Assembly (NCBI GenBank): GCA_029550525.1
Contig: JAKPHF010000062.1
Location: 372,001 to 436,000, forward strand
From: Planctomycetota bacterium
GTDB lineage: Bacteria > Planctomycetota > Phycisphaerae > UBA1845 > PWPN01
DNA: 64,000 bases
Reading direction: 5' to 3'
Below, in pieces: positions 10,015 through 19,361 of the stretch (positions within the stretch are counted from its first letter, which is position 1; each line of letters opens with the position of its first letter). Below the pieces are notes generated by a model, which ran no database searches, was not told the origin of the DNA, and was given only the letters and a program-made list of their open reading frames with translations. Position numbers and translations under genes: made by a program.

Positions 10015-10898
10015 GTGTGCAAGCCACGCAAGCCACGTTTGTGCCACGGCTGGGTGCGCGACGAGCGATCGGCTCGGCTTTCCATCTGTTCTGCGTGCTC
10101 ATGCTGCTGCTCGCGGTGGCGGCTCTGGGCATCCTGCTGGTGCGAGTGGTGATGGACGGCTGGGCATGGCTCAGCATGCAGTTCCTCACCAGCTTCCCGT
10201 CCATACTCAACCCCGAAAGCGGGGGCATCAAGCACGCCCTACACGGGACCATCTGGCTCATCGTGTTGACCGGCGTCGTGTCGGTGCCGCTGGGTATCGG
10301 GGCGGCCGTTTACCTGCAGGAGTACGCGAGCAGCAACCGCCTCACCCGCTTCATCCAACTGAATATCGCCAACCTTGCCGGCGTACCATCCATCGTGTAC
10401 GGCATCCTCGGGTTGGCCGTATTCGTCCGCAGCCTGGCCCTGGGCCGCAGTGTCATCGCGGGCGCCCTGACCATGAGTTTGCTGATCCTCCCGGTGATCA
10501 TCATCGCCTCGAAGGAAGCGCTGGCCGCGGTGCCCAACTCCATCCGGCTGGCCGCCTATGCTTTGGGAGCGACGCGGTGGCAGGTTGTCCGTCACCACGT
10601 ACTGCCGGCGGCCGCTCCGGGGATCATGACCGGGATTATTCTGGCCTTGTCGCGGGCCATCGGCGAAGCCGCCCCGCTCATCATGTTGGGAGCGCTCAAT
10701 TACGTTCCGTTTGTGCCCACCGGATTGACCAGCCCGTTCTCCGCGCTGCCCATCCAGATCTTCAGTTGGACCGGTCTGCCGCAGCCGGAGTTCCATCATC
10801 TGGCCGCCGCCGCCATCATCGTGCTGCTTGCCGTTCTGTTGACCATGAACGCGGTAGCGATCGGAATTCGAATGTACCAGCAGAAAGACAGGTTGTGA
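10011..10898 (+). CDS. pstA: PstA: phosphate ABC transporter permease
   Basis: The second membrane subunit of the phosphate importer, 295 residues. Hydrophobic segments begin near residue 22, and the permease core includes [27 protein letters not shown] and the EAA loop [19 protein letters not shown], followed by [16 protein letters not shown]. These are characteristic of PstA. It overlaps pstC by four bases and shares the sequence TGATG with the pstB start. Predicted partners are PstC and the ATPase PstB. Confidence 0.92.
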   Translation: MSVQATQATFVPRLGARRAIGSAFHLFCVLMLLLAVAALGILLVRVVMDGWAWLSMQFLTSFPSILNPESGGIKHALHGTIWLIVLTGVVSVPLGIGAAVYLQEYASSNRLTRFIQLNIANLAGVPSIVYGILGLAVFVRSLALGRSVIAGALTMSLLILPVIIIASKEALAAVPNSIRLAAYALGATRWQVVRHHVLPAAAPGIMTGIILALSRAIGEAAPLIMLGALNYVPFVPTGLTSPFSALPIQIFSWTGLPQPEFHHLAAAAIIVLLAVLLTMNAVAIGIRMYQQKDRL

Positions 10899-11743
10899 TG
10901 CCCTTGGTTCAAGAACCGGCCATACCCGCATCGCTGAAGCCGTTCAGGCCGCTACCCGACCGCCGAACCGCGTCCGGCGGTGGGGAGACGGCCGCCGAAC
11001 CGGCGATCGTGACCGAGAACCTCAGCATCCGGTATGGCCACTTCACGGCCGTCTCGAATGTGTCCATGGCGATTCCCCCGCGACAGGTCACAGCCATCAT
11101 CGGACCGTCAGGTTGCGGCAAGAGTACGCTCCTGCGGTCGTTCAACCGGATGAACGACTTCACGCCCAACCTCAGCGTATCGGGCCGCGTGCTCTATCGT
11201 GGCCGGGACGTTTACGACCCGCAGACCGACCCTGTCGAATTAAGGCGGACGATCGGCATGGTCTTTCAGAAGCCCAATCCCTTCCCCAAGTCGATCTTCC
11301 GGAACGTCGCCTGGGGAGCGGCCATCAACGGTTTCACCGGCTCGCTGGACGAGCTGGTCGAGCAATCGCTACGGCGGGCCGCCTTGTGGGATGAAGTCAA
11401 AGACAAATTGCACAGCAGCGCGCTGGCCTTGTCCGGTGGCCAGCAGCAGCGTCTCTGCATTGCCCGGGCCATCGCGCTGCAGCCCGACGTCCTGCTCATG
11501 GACGAGCCCTGCTCGGCGCTGGACCCCATCGCCACCACTCGAATCGAGGATTTGATCGACAACCTCAAGAAACACTACACGGTGGTGTTGGTGACGCATA
11601 ACATGCAGCAGGCCGCTCGCGTGTCAGACCGCACCGCGTTCATGTACATGGGCGAGCTGGTCGAGTACGGAAAGACGGACGACATCTTTACTCACCCGAG
11701 CAATCCGCGGACGCAGGACTACATCACGGGCCGGTTCGGATAA
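10898..11743 (+). CDS. pstB: PstB: phosphate import ATPase
   Basis: The 281-residue ATPase energises PstCA. Walker A is [19 protein letters not shown], the Q-loop region is [15 protein letters not shown], the ABC signature is [16 protein letters not shown], Walker B is [13 protein letters not shown], and the H-loop is [16 protein letters not shown]. The motif set, including NRMND and [10 protein letters not shown], is specific for PstB. The open frame extends far upstream inside pstA, but the ATG at 10898 overlapping the pstA stop gives the normal family length with a short extra N-terminal tail of about 38 residues. The next gene, phoU, starts eight bases after the stop. Confidence 0.95.
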   Translation: MPLVQEPAIPASLKPFRPLPDRRTASGGGETAAEPAIVTENLSIRYGHFTAVSNVSMAIPPRQVTAIIGPSGCGKSTLLRSFNRMNDFTPNLSVSGRVLYRGRDVYDPQTDPVELRRTIGMVFQKPNPFPKSIFRNVAWGAAINGFTGSLDELVEQSLRRAALWDEVKDKLHSSALALSGGQQQRLCIARAIALQPDVLLMDEPCSALDPIATTRIEDLIDNLKKHYTVVLVTHNMQQAARVSDRTAFMYMGELVEYGKTDDIFTHPSNPRTQDYITGRFG

Positions 11744-11751
11744 GCATCACC

Positions 11752-12411
11752 ATGACGGCACATTTCGTTGAACTTCTGGATCAACTGACCAGCCGGTCGA
11801 TGCGCATGGCGCGGACCGTCGAACACATGCTCGACGAGGTCTGCACTGCTGCCATTCGCGTGGATACCGAGACTGCATCGCGGCTCATCGCCCAAGACGA
11901 GGAAATCGACCGCGAGGAAGTCGCCATCGAGGCCGAAACGCTGCGGCTCATGACGCTCTTTCAGCCCATGGGCTCGGACATGCGCCGACTCTGCACCGTC
12001 CTCAAGGTCAACGGGGATCTGGAGCGCATCGCCGACTGCGTGGTAAACATCGCCGAACGCATCGAGCACGTCCAGCGCGACGCCATCGAGCCCTATCGGC
12101 CCGAGCTCGAGCAGATCTACCCGGCCGTCCGCCGGATGCTGCACGACGTGCTGCACGCGTATTCCATGGTGGATGAGAAGGTTGCCCTGCGCCTGCGCGG
12201 CGAAGACGACGCCATCGACGCGTTATATGAGCAGCTCATCCGCAAGCTGGTCATTCAAGCCGCCCGCTCGCCCGAGTCGCTGGCCTCGCATCTGGACGTG
12301 CTGAGCATCGCCAAGAATCTCGAGCGCATCGCCGACCACATCACCAATATCGCCGAGGACGTGATCTACCTCTCCACCGGCCGCATCGTCCGCCATACGG
12401 TCCAGGAATGA
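11752..12411 (+). CDS. phoU: PhoU: phosphate transport regulator
   Basis: The 219-residue all-helical protein belongs to the PhoU family, which restrains phosphate uptake through Pst and, in organisms that have it, the PhoR kinase. Two PhoU repeats are visible, each with a metal-binding-type motif: the first with IAQDEEIDREE and LKVNGDLERIADCVVNIAE, the second with DAIDALYEQLIRK and LSIAKNLERIADHITNIAEDV. Length matches the family. It closes the pst operon. No phoB or phoR gene is present in the window. Confidence 0.93.
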   Translation: MTAHFVELLDQLTSRSMRMARTVEHMLDEVCTAAIRVDTETASRLIAQDEEIDREEVAIEAETLRLMTLFQPMGSDMRRLCTVLKVNGDLERIADCVVNIAERIEHVQRDAIEPYRPELEQIYPAVRRMLHDVLHAYSMVDEKVALRLRGEDDAIDALYEQLIRKLVIQAARSPESLASHLDVLSIAKNLERIADHITNIAEDVIYLSTGRIVRHTVQE

Positions 12412-12482
12412 GCCACGAGCCAGAGACGACTTCGTGTCCGTCCACGCGGCCGATGGCTGATAACTCATCTATGCTTACGGTG

Positions 12483-13346
12483 TCATCCGTGGCAGCGACG
12501 GATGGCGGCGGCCAGATCGGCAGCACGGCGGCAGGCGGCCACGTCGTGAACGCGCACGCATTCGACGCCGGCCAACACGCACGCGCAGACTGCGGCGATG
12601 GTGCCGGGCAGACGGTCGGCGATCTCCGTGGCCCCCGTGACGGCGGCGATGAACCGCTTGCGAGAAGGCCCGACGAGCACGGGCACGCCCAATTCGCGGA
12701 ACTCACCCGCCCGGCGTAAGAGCGTGAGATTGTGATCGGCGGTTTTGCCGAAACCGATGCCCGGATCGATGATGATCCGTTCGCGGGCGATGCCGTCCGC
12801 CGCCGCCGCGGCCATCCGCTCGGCCAGGTACGACCGGATCTCGCCCATCAGATCCGCGTACTGCGGATTGTCCTGCATATTGGCCGGCGTGCCCTTCATG
12901 TGCATGAGCACAACCCCCGCCTTTCGCCGGGCGACCGTCCGGCCCATCTCGGGATCGAACGTCAGAGCGGAGATGTCGTTGACGATGGTCGCACCGGCGG
13001 CGAGTGCCGCTTCGGCCACGGCGGCCGAGCGCGTGTCGATGGAAATGGCGGGCCCACCGTCTCCGAACCGCTGGGCAAGCTCCCGGATGACCGGCTCGAC
13101 GCGGCGGATTTGCTCATCTGGCGGCACGCCCTCACTTCCGGGCCGGGTCGATTCGCCCCCCACGTCGATGACGTCCGCTCCCTCGGCGGCCAATCGACAA
13201 CCGGCCTCGATGGCGGCCGCCGGATCCAGGTATCGGCCGCCGTCGCTGAACGAATCCGGCGTGACGTTCAAGACGGCGAAGATGAACGGCCCGGCACCTG
13301 GCACCACCGGGCGACCTCGGAACTGCATGGGCGTGGGCGTCTCCAT
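12483..13346 (-). CDS. folP: Dihydropteroate synthase
   Basis: The 287-residue enzyme condenses p-aminobenzoate with the pterin pyrophosphate to give dihydropteroate in folate synthesis. Family signatures are clear: LNVTPDSFSDGG near the N-terminus, DVGGESTRPGS, VIDTRSA-type loop SIDTRSAAVAE, ALVNDIS-type ATIVNDISA, VLMHMKGTPANMQ, IIIDPGIGFGKT and GPSRKRFI. I chose the ATG at 13344-13346; an in-frame ATG at 13353-13355 and one at 13326-13328 are alternatives, and none has a strong ribosome-binding site. A TATAAT box ends just upstream, so the message may be nearly leaderless. The gene converges on phoU with a 71-base gap. Confidence 0.94.
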   Translation of the reverse strand: METPTPMQFRGRPVVPGAGPFIFAVLNVTPDSFSDGGRYLDPAAAIEAGCRLAAEGADVIDVGGESTRPGSEGVPPDEQIRRVEPVIRELAQRFGDGGPAISIDTRSAAVAEAALAAGATIVNDISALTFDPEMGRTVARRKAGVVLMHMKGTPANMQDNPQYADLMGEIRSYLAERMAAAAADGIARERIIIDPGIGFGKTADHNLTLLRRAGEFRELGVPVLVGPSRKRFIAAVTGATEIADRLPGTIAAVCACVLAGVECVRVHDVAACRRAADLAAAIRRCHG

Positions 13347-13353
13347 GGCCGGC

Positions 13354-13359
13354 ATTATA
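13354..13359 (-). promoter_or_regulatory. Candidate -10 box of folP
   Basis: The minus strand reads TATAAT, a perfect sigma-70 -10 hexamer, ending seven bases from the ATG at 13346. Initiation at the usual distance would give a leader of zero to two bases. The -35 position (about 13377-13382) reads CGAGAC, which is poor. Confidence 0.35.
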
Positions 13360-13452
13360 GTGGAGCCGGCCGTTCGGTCTCGCATCACGGGAGTGCCGCG
13401 CGACGGGCCGCAGATGCGACCGGCAAAACGCGTGGAAGGTCTTTGGTCCGCG

Positions 13453-13482
13453 TTTACAGCCTGATCGAAACGAGGGTATACT
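13453..13482 (+). promoter_or_regulatory. Candidate promoter of the NPCBM lipoprotein gene
   Basis: TTTACA (13453-13458) and TATACT (13477-13482) are separated by 18 bases, a reasonable sigma-70-type pair. The predicted start near 13489 leaves a leader of about 64 bases before the ATG at 13553. It lies in the 206-base gap between the divergent folP and NPCBM-lipoprotein genes. Confidence 0.4.
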
Positions 13483-13552
13483 CGCTCCGGGCCGGTATGA
13501 ACGCGGTGGCGGTGGTCGTGGCCGGCCCGGGCGAGGAGTTCACCGAATTCAC

Positions 13553-16324
13553 ATGCGATGCGAGCGAACGCCAAACAGGGTCTCCACGCGCCCCCTCGCC
13601 CGAATCGCCATGGGCCGCGCCGGCCGATGGCCTGCTCTCGCCCTGATCGCCGTCGCGGCCATGTGCGTGCCGGCCTGCTTGAACGCCGAACGCTCCGATC
13701 CCCAGATCGCGGATTCGCTCCCCGCCGTCGCATTCGAACCGGAGTTCGTCCAGCCGCAGGCGTCTCTTGACGCCGCGTGGACCGATTCGATGCCGCCGCG
13801 ACCCGAGCCGGTGATCGTCACGCAGACGCAGCCGGCCATCGAGCCTCCCCCGCCTCCGCCCGCACGCGTGGTCAGCGCCGATCCGCCTGCGATTCTCCAG
13901 ATGAACGGACAGGACTTTGTTGCCCTCCTGTCGGCGACGCTCCAGGTGGACCATCAAGCGGTCCCGTGCCGGATCCTGCCCGAGCCCGCCGCCTCGCAAC
14001 CGTCCGGGCTGGAGTTCCGAGGCAAGTTCTCCTTCCGGCTTATTCCGGACGACCCGCGACTTCCGGTGTGCCGCTGCGAAGTCAACGAGGAACCCGACCA
14101 GATCACCATCATGCTGCATTCGCCTCGGCGGACAGTAGAGTTGCAGATCGTCGCCGAGACGCTCTTGCCCATGCTCCCGGTCTGCCTGAATCCGCGGGAA
14201 TCGGACCGGGTGATGAACGCGGCCCTGGGACCGGTAACCGGTGACTGGTTTGACGGGCTGTTCATGCCCGAGCGAGACTGGGCTGTGCACCTGCAGGGCA
14301 TGGTGCACTGTGAGGAACTGCCCGATCGCGTGCGTCTGACGGTAGCCGGATATGTCCCGGCCGGCGAACCGGCGCTGGCTCTGGCGCTGCGGCGGGAGGA
14401 TGAGTTTCTGCGCACGCGGCATGGCCTGACCGGCTACGCCCCGCTCCACCGCCGGCGCCGGGAGTTGATGCCCGCCGCCTGGATGCCGCTGGAGACCGGT
14501 CAGCCGCCTCGGCCCGACGAGATTGCTCGCAACACGGTCTGGATGGCCATCAACCTGCAGCCGTACGGCGCGGCATCGGTGCTCTTGCCGGGCATGCAGA
14601 GCATGCTGCCGGCGGTACGAACGGCGGCGGTGCCATCGAGCGGCACGCCCGGCACGCGTCCTGCCGACGGAACCGCCGGAGCGACCGGGCGATCAGCCCC
14701 TTCGTTCTCCGCGTGGGAATGCTTCCAACAGATCGCCGAGAGCATCACGTCGAGGTTTTGGGGACATGGACTGCTGGCTCAAAGCATGTCGTCGACGGTG
14801 CTGGTGGGCGATCCTCTCAACCTGGAGCAGGCACGCCTCTATGCATCACTCCTCGGATTGGCGGGCGAAAGCCCCATCGCCTGTGAGCGGATGTACGCGC
14901 TACCCGACGAACGCATTGAGCTGCTTCGCCGGATCATCCCCGCCGCCCCCGTCCGTGCGGTCGATCTGTTCGCTCATCCTGGGTTGCCGCCGGTCTGGAA
15001 TCTCAGCGTGGTCAACGGGGCGGGTCGATCCAATATTCTCGGTCTGTTCAACACGTCGGACGAGCCGCGAATGGAGTCCATCGAGTTGGCCGATCTGCAC
15101 CTGGGCAACGGCACGCAGCAGTTCGCCGTGTACGATTTCTGGGAGCGACGGCTGCTGCGAATCGTGCACGACCGGTTCCAGGTGCGGGTGCCCGCGACGG
15201 GCTGCCGCGTCGTCTCGATTCACGAGCTGAACGAGACCGCTCCGACCGTCCTCGGAACCAGCCGGCACATCACCTGCGGCGGCGTGGATCTCCACGACGT
15301 GCGATGGAACGAAGAGGAACTGACGCTGTCCGGTCAGAGCGAGGTCGTGGCGAACGATCCGTACGAGTTGCTCCTGTACGTGCCCGAAGGGCCGGAGAGC
15401 GTCGAGTTGCTGGCGATCGAATCAGAGACCGCCGGCGTGCGGAATCGCGCCCACGGCCCGCTGCGGATCATCACGTTTGAGTCACACAACAGCGGACCGC
15501 TGGCGTGGCGAATCCGGTTCCACCGCGTCAGCCAGCCCCCACAGCCTCCGCCGCCGCGGCCACGACAGCTGGCGGCCGTCCAGAACACACGCGGCGTGCT
15601 GTTGAGCTGGCACCAGCCCGACGATCGAGTGGTCGCTCACCGCATCTATCGCAGCGGGCGATTTGTGGCCGAGGTGGACGGCTGCGAATTCCAGGACAGC
15701 ACCGCCCTGTACAACGCGGAATATGAGTACACCGTGACCGCCGTCGACTTTAGTGGTCGCGAGTCCACGTTCTCCGAGCCCCTGCTGCACCGCACGCCCA
15801 TGCCGGCGAGCACGAACCTGTCGCAACTCGTACCCCTGTCAATTTCGCAGGATCGGCTCCGGCTGGGCCACGATCGCAGTGCGGCCGGAACGCCGTTGCG
15901 TATCGCCGGTCAGCGGTTCTACCGCGGACTCGGCACGACCGCACCGTCAAGGCTGGTCTACTTCCTCGGCGGCGGGTACGACGCGTTCAGCGGCTCGGTA
16001 GGCATCGACGATGCGGCGGGCGGAGAGGGATCGGCCGTGTTCCGCATCATCGCCGATGGTCAGACGTTGTTCACGAGCCCGGTGATCAAGGGCGGCAGCC
16101 CACCGCTGCCGTTCAACGTCCGAGTTCGGGGCAAGCTGCATTTGGAGTTGGTGGTGACCGACGCCGGCGACGGCAACGCATCGGACTATGCGAACTGGGC
16201 CAACGCCTACTTGCGGGCGGGGCTGCAGTCGCCGGATGAATCCGAGACGGTGCGGCGCCGAGGCCAGGAACAAGAACCCGTGCAGTTGCTCCCGATCGTG
16301 CCGGCCAGCGGGCCCGATAACTGA
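13553..16324 (+). CDS. Secreted lipoprotein with GH36-like tail region, FN3 and NPCBM domains
   Basis: A 923-residue exported protein of uncertain function. The signal segment GRWPALALIAVAAMCVPAC suggests lipidation at Cys. Residues about 400-560 (LLRRIIPAAPVRAVDLF, NILGLFNTSDEP, YDFWERRLLRI) resemble the back half of alpha-galactosidase-like (GH27/GH36) barrels and their C-terminal beta domain, but I see no preceding catalytic barrel with acidic residues. A fibronectin type III module follows near 662-745, then an NPCBM carbohydrate-binding module near 756-895 (YRGLGTTAPSRLVYFLGGGY). It may bind sugars at the cell surface. The first ATG has GGAG 15 bases upstream; Met20 (13610) is an alternative. 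Gene neighbours are unrelated. Confidence 0.7.
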   Translation: MRCERTPNRVSTRPLARIAMGRAGRWPALALIAVAAMCVPACLNAERSDPQIADSLPAVAFEPEFVQPQASLDAAWTDSMPPRPEPVIVTQTQPAIEPPPPPPARVVSADPPAILQMNGQDFVALLSATLQVDHQAVPCRILPEPAASQPSGLEFRGKFSFRLIPDDPRLPVCRCEVNEEPDQITIMLHSPRRTVELQIVAETLLPMLPVCLNPRESDRVMNAALGPVTGDWFDGLFMPERDWAVHLQGMVHCEELPDRVRLTVAGYVPAGEPALALALRREDEFLRTRHGLTGYAPLHRRRRELMPAAWMPLETGQPPRPDEIARNTVWMAINLQPYGAASVLLPGMQSMLPAVRTAAVPSSGTPGTRPADGTAGATGRSAPSFSAWECFQQIAESITSRFWGHGLLAQSMSSTVLVGDPLNLEQARLYASLLGLAGESPIACERMYALPDERIELLRRIIPAAPVRAVDLFAHPGLPPVWNLSVVNGAGRSNILGLFNTSDEPRMESIELADLHLGNGTQQFAVYDFWERRLLRIVHDRFQVRVPATGCRVVSIHELNETAPTVLGTSRHITCGGVDLHDVRWNEEELTLSGQSEVVANDPYELLLYVPEGPESVELLAIESETAGVRNRAHGPLRIITFESHNSGPLAWRIRFHRVSQPPQPPPPRPRQLAAVQNTRGVLLSWHQPDDRVVAHRIYRSGRFVAEVDGCEFQDSTALYNAEYEYTVTAVDFSGRESTFSEPLLHRTPMPASTNLSQLVPLSISQDRLRLGHDRSAAGTPLRIAGQRFYRGLGTTAPSRLVYFLGGGYDAFSGSVGIDDAAGGEGSAVFRIIADGQTLFTSPVIKGGSPPLPFNVRVRGKLHLELVVTDAGDGNASDYANWANAYLRAGLQSPDESETVRRRGQEQEPVQLLPIVPASGPDN

Positions 16325-16407
16325 CGCCATGGACGCCGTTCGGCTGTCCATGCATGCACCGAGACGCTATGATTCGCGTCCTGCATCATTGAGCCAGGAG
16401 AACCCCT

Positions 16408-17019
16408 ATGCGAGGTTCGCACATGATTATTGCATCTGTTGTGTTGATCGCGATCGCGTTCGGCGGGCTGTTGTACGCGACGGGCGGCGAGGACAATGCC
16501 GCCACGCGTCCGGCCACCGCGACGCAACCGGCCAAGCCGCAAGTGGTGATCGACACCAGCCTCGGCGAGATCATGGTCGAACTGGACGAGCAACGAACGC
16601 CGGAGACGGTGAAAAACTTCCTGCGATACGTCGATGACCGGTTTTACGACGGCCTCATCTTCCACCGGGTCGTCGAGGGATTCATGATTCAAGCCGGATG
16701 GCTCACGCCTCAACTCCAGGTCCGAGAACCGACGTACCCGCCGATCGTCAACGAGTCGCGCGGAGCGGCCAGCAACACCCGCGGCACGATTGCCATGGCT
16801 CGGTTGACCGATCCTAACTCGGCGACGTGCCAGTTCTTCATCAATCATGCCGACAACGTTCGGCTCGACACGTGGGGAGGCGGGTACACCGTCTTCGGTC
16901 GCGTGGTCAAGGGCATGGACGTTGTCGACCGAATCGCCGCCGTGCCGGTGCGACAGACGAGTTTTTCGGAAGGTCTGCCAGTGCAGAGCGTCATAATCCG
17001 GTCCATCCGTCGCAAGTAA
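16408..17019 (+). CDS. Membrane-anchored cyclophilin-type peptidyl-prolyl isomerase
   Basis: The 203-residue protein catalyses proline isomerisation, presumably outside the cytoplasmic membrane. An N-terminal hydrophobic segment (about 5-24) acts as anchor or signal, a low-complexity Thr/Ala linker follows, and the cyclophilin domain spans about 47-200. Conserved motifs are FYDGLIFHRVVEGFMIQ, NTRGTIAMAR, CQFFIN and YTVFGRVVKGMDVVD. The usual QGGD after the FHRV motif reads QAGW. AGGAG six to seven bases upstream supports the ATG. The gene is monocistronic by spacing (83 bases before, 82 after). Confidence 0.9.
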   Translation: MRGSHMIIASVVLIAIAFGGLLYATGGEDNAATRPATATQPAKPQVVIDTSLGEIMVELDEQRTPETVKNFLRYVDDRFYDGLIFHRVVEGFMIQAGWLTPQLQVREPTYPPIVNESRGAASNTRGTIAMARLTDPNSATCQFFINHADNVRLDTWGGGYTVFGRVVKGMDVVDRIAAVPVRQTSFSEGLPVQSVIIRSIRRK

Positions 17020-17101
17020 ATTTTCGCTTCATTGATGACTTTGCCCGTCACCTCGGGTACGATCAGTCAAGTTCCCTGGTGGGATTGCTGAGGGGCAAGT
17101 C

Positions 17102-17677
17102 ATGCGAACGGGTTCCGGACGCATCATCAAAATTCTTGTCGCTACCTTGTTCTCGGCCACGCTGGTGGGTTGCGGCATGTCGCCGGTAGGCATCTTACCG
17201 GACGCCCCGCTACTGGATGACACGACGAATCTGGACGCGGCTTCGCCGCTGCCCTCGGACGACTGCAAGGCGCTGGGCGAGCCTTCGACCGAAACGCATC
17301 GGGAAATGTTCGAGGCGCTCAATAATTTCCGCGTCGCCAACGGGCTGGAACCGCTGGTGTACTCGACGCGTCTCGAGGCGGCCGCCAACGCGCATGCCCG
17401 CGACCTGTACGAACGCGGCTACTTCGCTCACATCAACCCGGACGGCGAGAACCCCGGGAAGCGTGCGGTCCAGGCCGGCTTCTGCCATGAGTACGTCGGC
17501 GAGAACATCGCTGCCGGCCAAAAGAGCGTGCAAGCCGCCCAAATCGCCTGGGAAAACAGCCCCAGTCACCGCGAGAACATGCTCCAGCCCGCGTACAAGA
17601 TGGTCGGCATGGGGTTCTACCAGGATCCGACCGGCCGAATGTACTGGGCCCAGGAACTCGCCTACGACCTGCCGTAA
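17102..17677 (+). CDS. CAP/SCP-domain lipoprotein
   Basis: The 191-residue protein has a signal peptide ending in the lipobox LVGC, then a CAP (SCP/PR-1-like) domain from about residue 65. Visible CAP features are MFEALNNFRVANGLEPLVYS, ANAHARDLYERGYFAHINPDGENPG, VGENIAAGQKSVQAAQIAWENSPSHRENML and MGFYQDPTGRMYWAQELA. The two His and two Glu of the canonical pocket are present (AHARD, NPDGEN, GENIA, SPSHREN). CAP proteins of bacteria are mostly uncharacterised; roles in envelope binding or proteolysis have been proposed for the family. Nothing in the context narrows this one. Confidence 0.88.
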   Translation: MRTGSGRIIKILVATLFSATLVGCGMSPVGILPDAPLLDDTTNLDAASPLPSDDCKALGEPSTETHREMFEALNNFRVANGLEPLVYSTRLEAAANAHARDLYERGYFAHINPDGENPGKRAVQAGFCHEYVGENIAAGQKSVQAAQIAWENSPSHRENMLQPAYKMVGMGFYQDPTGRMYWAQELAYDLP

Positions 17678-18051
17678 TCCCCAATCGGAACCAACCGTAC
17701 AAGCTTGCGAAAGGTAAGACCGGCGCGAGCCGCCGGGCTTGTCCCGGCGGATTCAGTTCGACGGGGTCCGGACGTCCCACGCGAATAGACCCGCATGCTC
17801 TGGTTCTGGCGAGGAATGTGCGAACTGACAGGGGAATGAGACGGCGGAGTCAAGCCCCGCCGCTCGCCAGGCTCATAGCTCACAGATCATCGCTGATCTC
17901 ATACGGACGGCGTTTGAACTGCCGAGCGGCAGGAGCTATGCTTTCCCGCCGCAAACGGGATGCCCGTCGGTCCATCTTTGGCGCGATGTGAGCGCGGGCG
18001 TCCTGCGGATGAGGTGACCCACCCGGCGTTTAAACAGAATCGAGAGCGTCC
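17678..18051. other. Gene-free stretch holding repeats
   Basis: This 374-base gap separates two plus-strand genes. It contains GCCGCCGGGCTTGTCCCGG near 17731, hairpin element copy B at 17806-17871, and a GCTCATAGCTCACAG word repeat at 17871-17885. I see no gene, RNA gene or clear promoter in it. Confidence 0.6.
17806..17871. repeat. 66-bp dispersed hairpin element, copy B
   Basis: CTGGCGAG at 17806-17813 and CTCGCCAG at 17863-17870 form perfect terminal inverted repeats. Inside, GGGGAATGAGAC (17831-17842) and TCAAGCCCCGCC (17850-17861) match copy A at 7856-7922 exactly, with the same seven-base spacer. An inner GGCGG/CCGCC pair deepens the hairpin. Size and structure resemble REP or small non-autonomous elements. 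No transposase is nearby. Confidence 0.75.
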
Positions 18052-19272
18052 ATGGCCGCCATCTTGATTTATCTGTTCCCCGCGATCATGGACATGATCC
18101 TGTCGGCCGTGCTGTTCATGTGCATGGTCTCGTCGGCCCAAAAGGGGCTGTCGGCCAGCGCGGTCGCGGGCATGCTCACAACCTGGGCCTTCGTCTACAT
18201 GATCTCATCGCTGCTGATCGGTCGCGTGGTGACGCAGCGGAACTCAGCTGGGCTCATCATGCTGGCTTGTGCGGCGACGGCGGCGCTGTCGATCGTCTTT
18301 TCGACCACGCAACACACGGCCGTCCTGTACGGCCTTCTGGTCATCGAAGGGGTGGCGATGGCCACGTTCTTCGTGCCGTTTCAGGTCTTCATGCGAGTGG
18401 TCGGAGAAGGCCGCCAACGGACGATCAACCAATCGGTCGGCCTGTACACATTCTCGTGGAGCATGGGCTACGCCGCGGGGCCGTTCATCGCCGGGCTGAT
18501 GTGGCAGCACCTCGGCTGGCGAATGAGTCACGTGACCATTGCCGGTTCAGCGGTACTCGTGGGCGTGATGACGTACCTGCTCGGGCACGCATCCCACCCG
18601 GCCACTCCGGCGACGAGACCAACGTCCGGCCCGGTCACCAACAGCACGCAACGCCGCGTTGCGGATTACTCGCGGATGCCTGATCTGGCCTGGATGGGCT
18701 GGGTGTTCAGCGGACTGGGCTGTCTGGCGGTGCGATTGATCTTCGGCCTGTTCCCCAGCAGCGCGGCGAACTATGGCATTCCCAAGTTCGAGCAGGGACT
18801 GACGCTGTTCCTGCTCAGCGCGTTCCAGGCATGCTTCGGTCTGTGGCTGAGCCGGTTCTTCTGGTGGATGTACCGGCCACTACCCATTCTGATGGCGGGC
18901 CTGCTCGGCGTGGGCAGTATGGTTCTGTTCTCGGTCGCCTCGACCCCCTGGATGTTCTATCTGGCGGCGGCCGGGTTCGGCTGCTACTCGGGCATGTTCT
19001 TCTTCTACCTGGTGTTCCACTCGCTGGTACACCCGGAACGCAGCGCTCGCTACGTGTCGGTGAACGAGGCGACCGTCGGCCTGATGTCGCTGACCGGTCC
19101 GTTTGTCGGCGGCCTCATCGCCGACCACTCCTCACTGCGCACCAGCTACTTGCTGACCGCCGCCCTGCTGCTGGTGGCGGTCGTCACGCAAGCGTTCATC
19201 CACGCCGGGTATTTGCGAAAACAGACCTTGCCGTGCGATCCGATAGCGCCGGCTTCAACGGTATGTGACTAA
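18052..19272 (+). CDS. Major facilitator superfamily transporter
   Basis: A 406-residue, strongly hydrophobic protein with about twelve transmembrane segments in two halves separated by a hydrophilic loop near residues 185-215 (HPATPATRPTSGPV). The first half contains LLIGRVVTQRNSAG, a degenerate loop 2-3 motif A, and GYAAGPFIAGLMWQHLGWR, which resembles motif C and the following loop. The second half contains LTGPFVGGLIADHSSLRTSY. These place it in the MFS, but I cannot assign a substrate. It starts at ATG 18052 with weak ribosome-binding signal. It converges on the DksA-like gene with an 89-base gap that includes a GGGAT/ATCCC hairpin. Confidence 0.82.
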   Translation: MAAILIYLFPAIMDMILSAVLFMCMVSSAQKGLSASAVAGMLTTWAFVYMISSLLIGRVVTQRNSAGLIMLACAATAALSIVFSTTQHTAVLYGLLVIEGVAMATFFVPFQVFMRVVGEGRQRTINQSVGLYTFSWSMGYAAGPFIAGLMWQHLGWRMSHVTIAGSAVLVGVMTYLLGHASHPATPATRPTSGPVTNSTQRRVADYSRMPDLAWMGWVFSGLGCLAVRLIFGLFPSSAANYGIPKFEQGLTLFLLSAFQACFGLWLSRFFWWMYRPLPILMAGLLGVGSMVLFSVASTPWMFYLAAAGFGCYSGMFFFYLVFHSLVHPERSARYVSVNEATVGLMSLTGPFVGGLIADHSSLRTSYLLTAALLLVAVVTQAFIHAGYLRKQTLPCDPIAPASTVCD

Positions 19273-19361
19273 GCGCAGACACATGCTCGCTTGCCCATCA
19301 CGGACGATTCGCAGGGATCACAAATCCCCTTCCGTCGTCAGACAAAGGATCGGGGCGCTGG

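Noticed and set aside
12409..12475. GAGCCACGAGCCAGAG as a member of the AGCT word family
   Set aside because: Similarity is weak and the block is short; it may be chance in the small phoU-folP gap.
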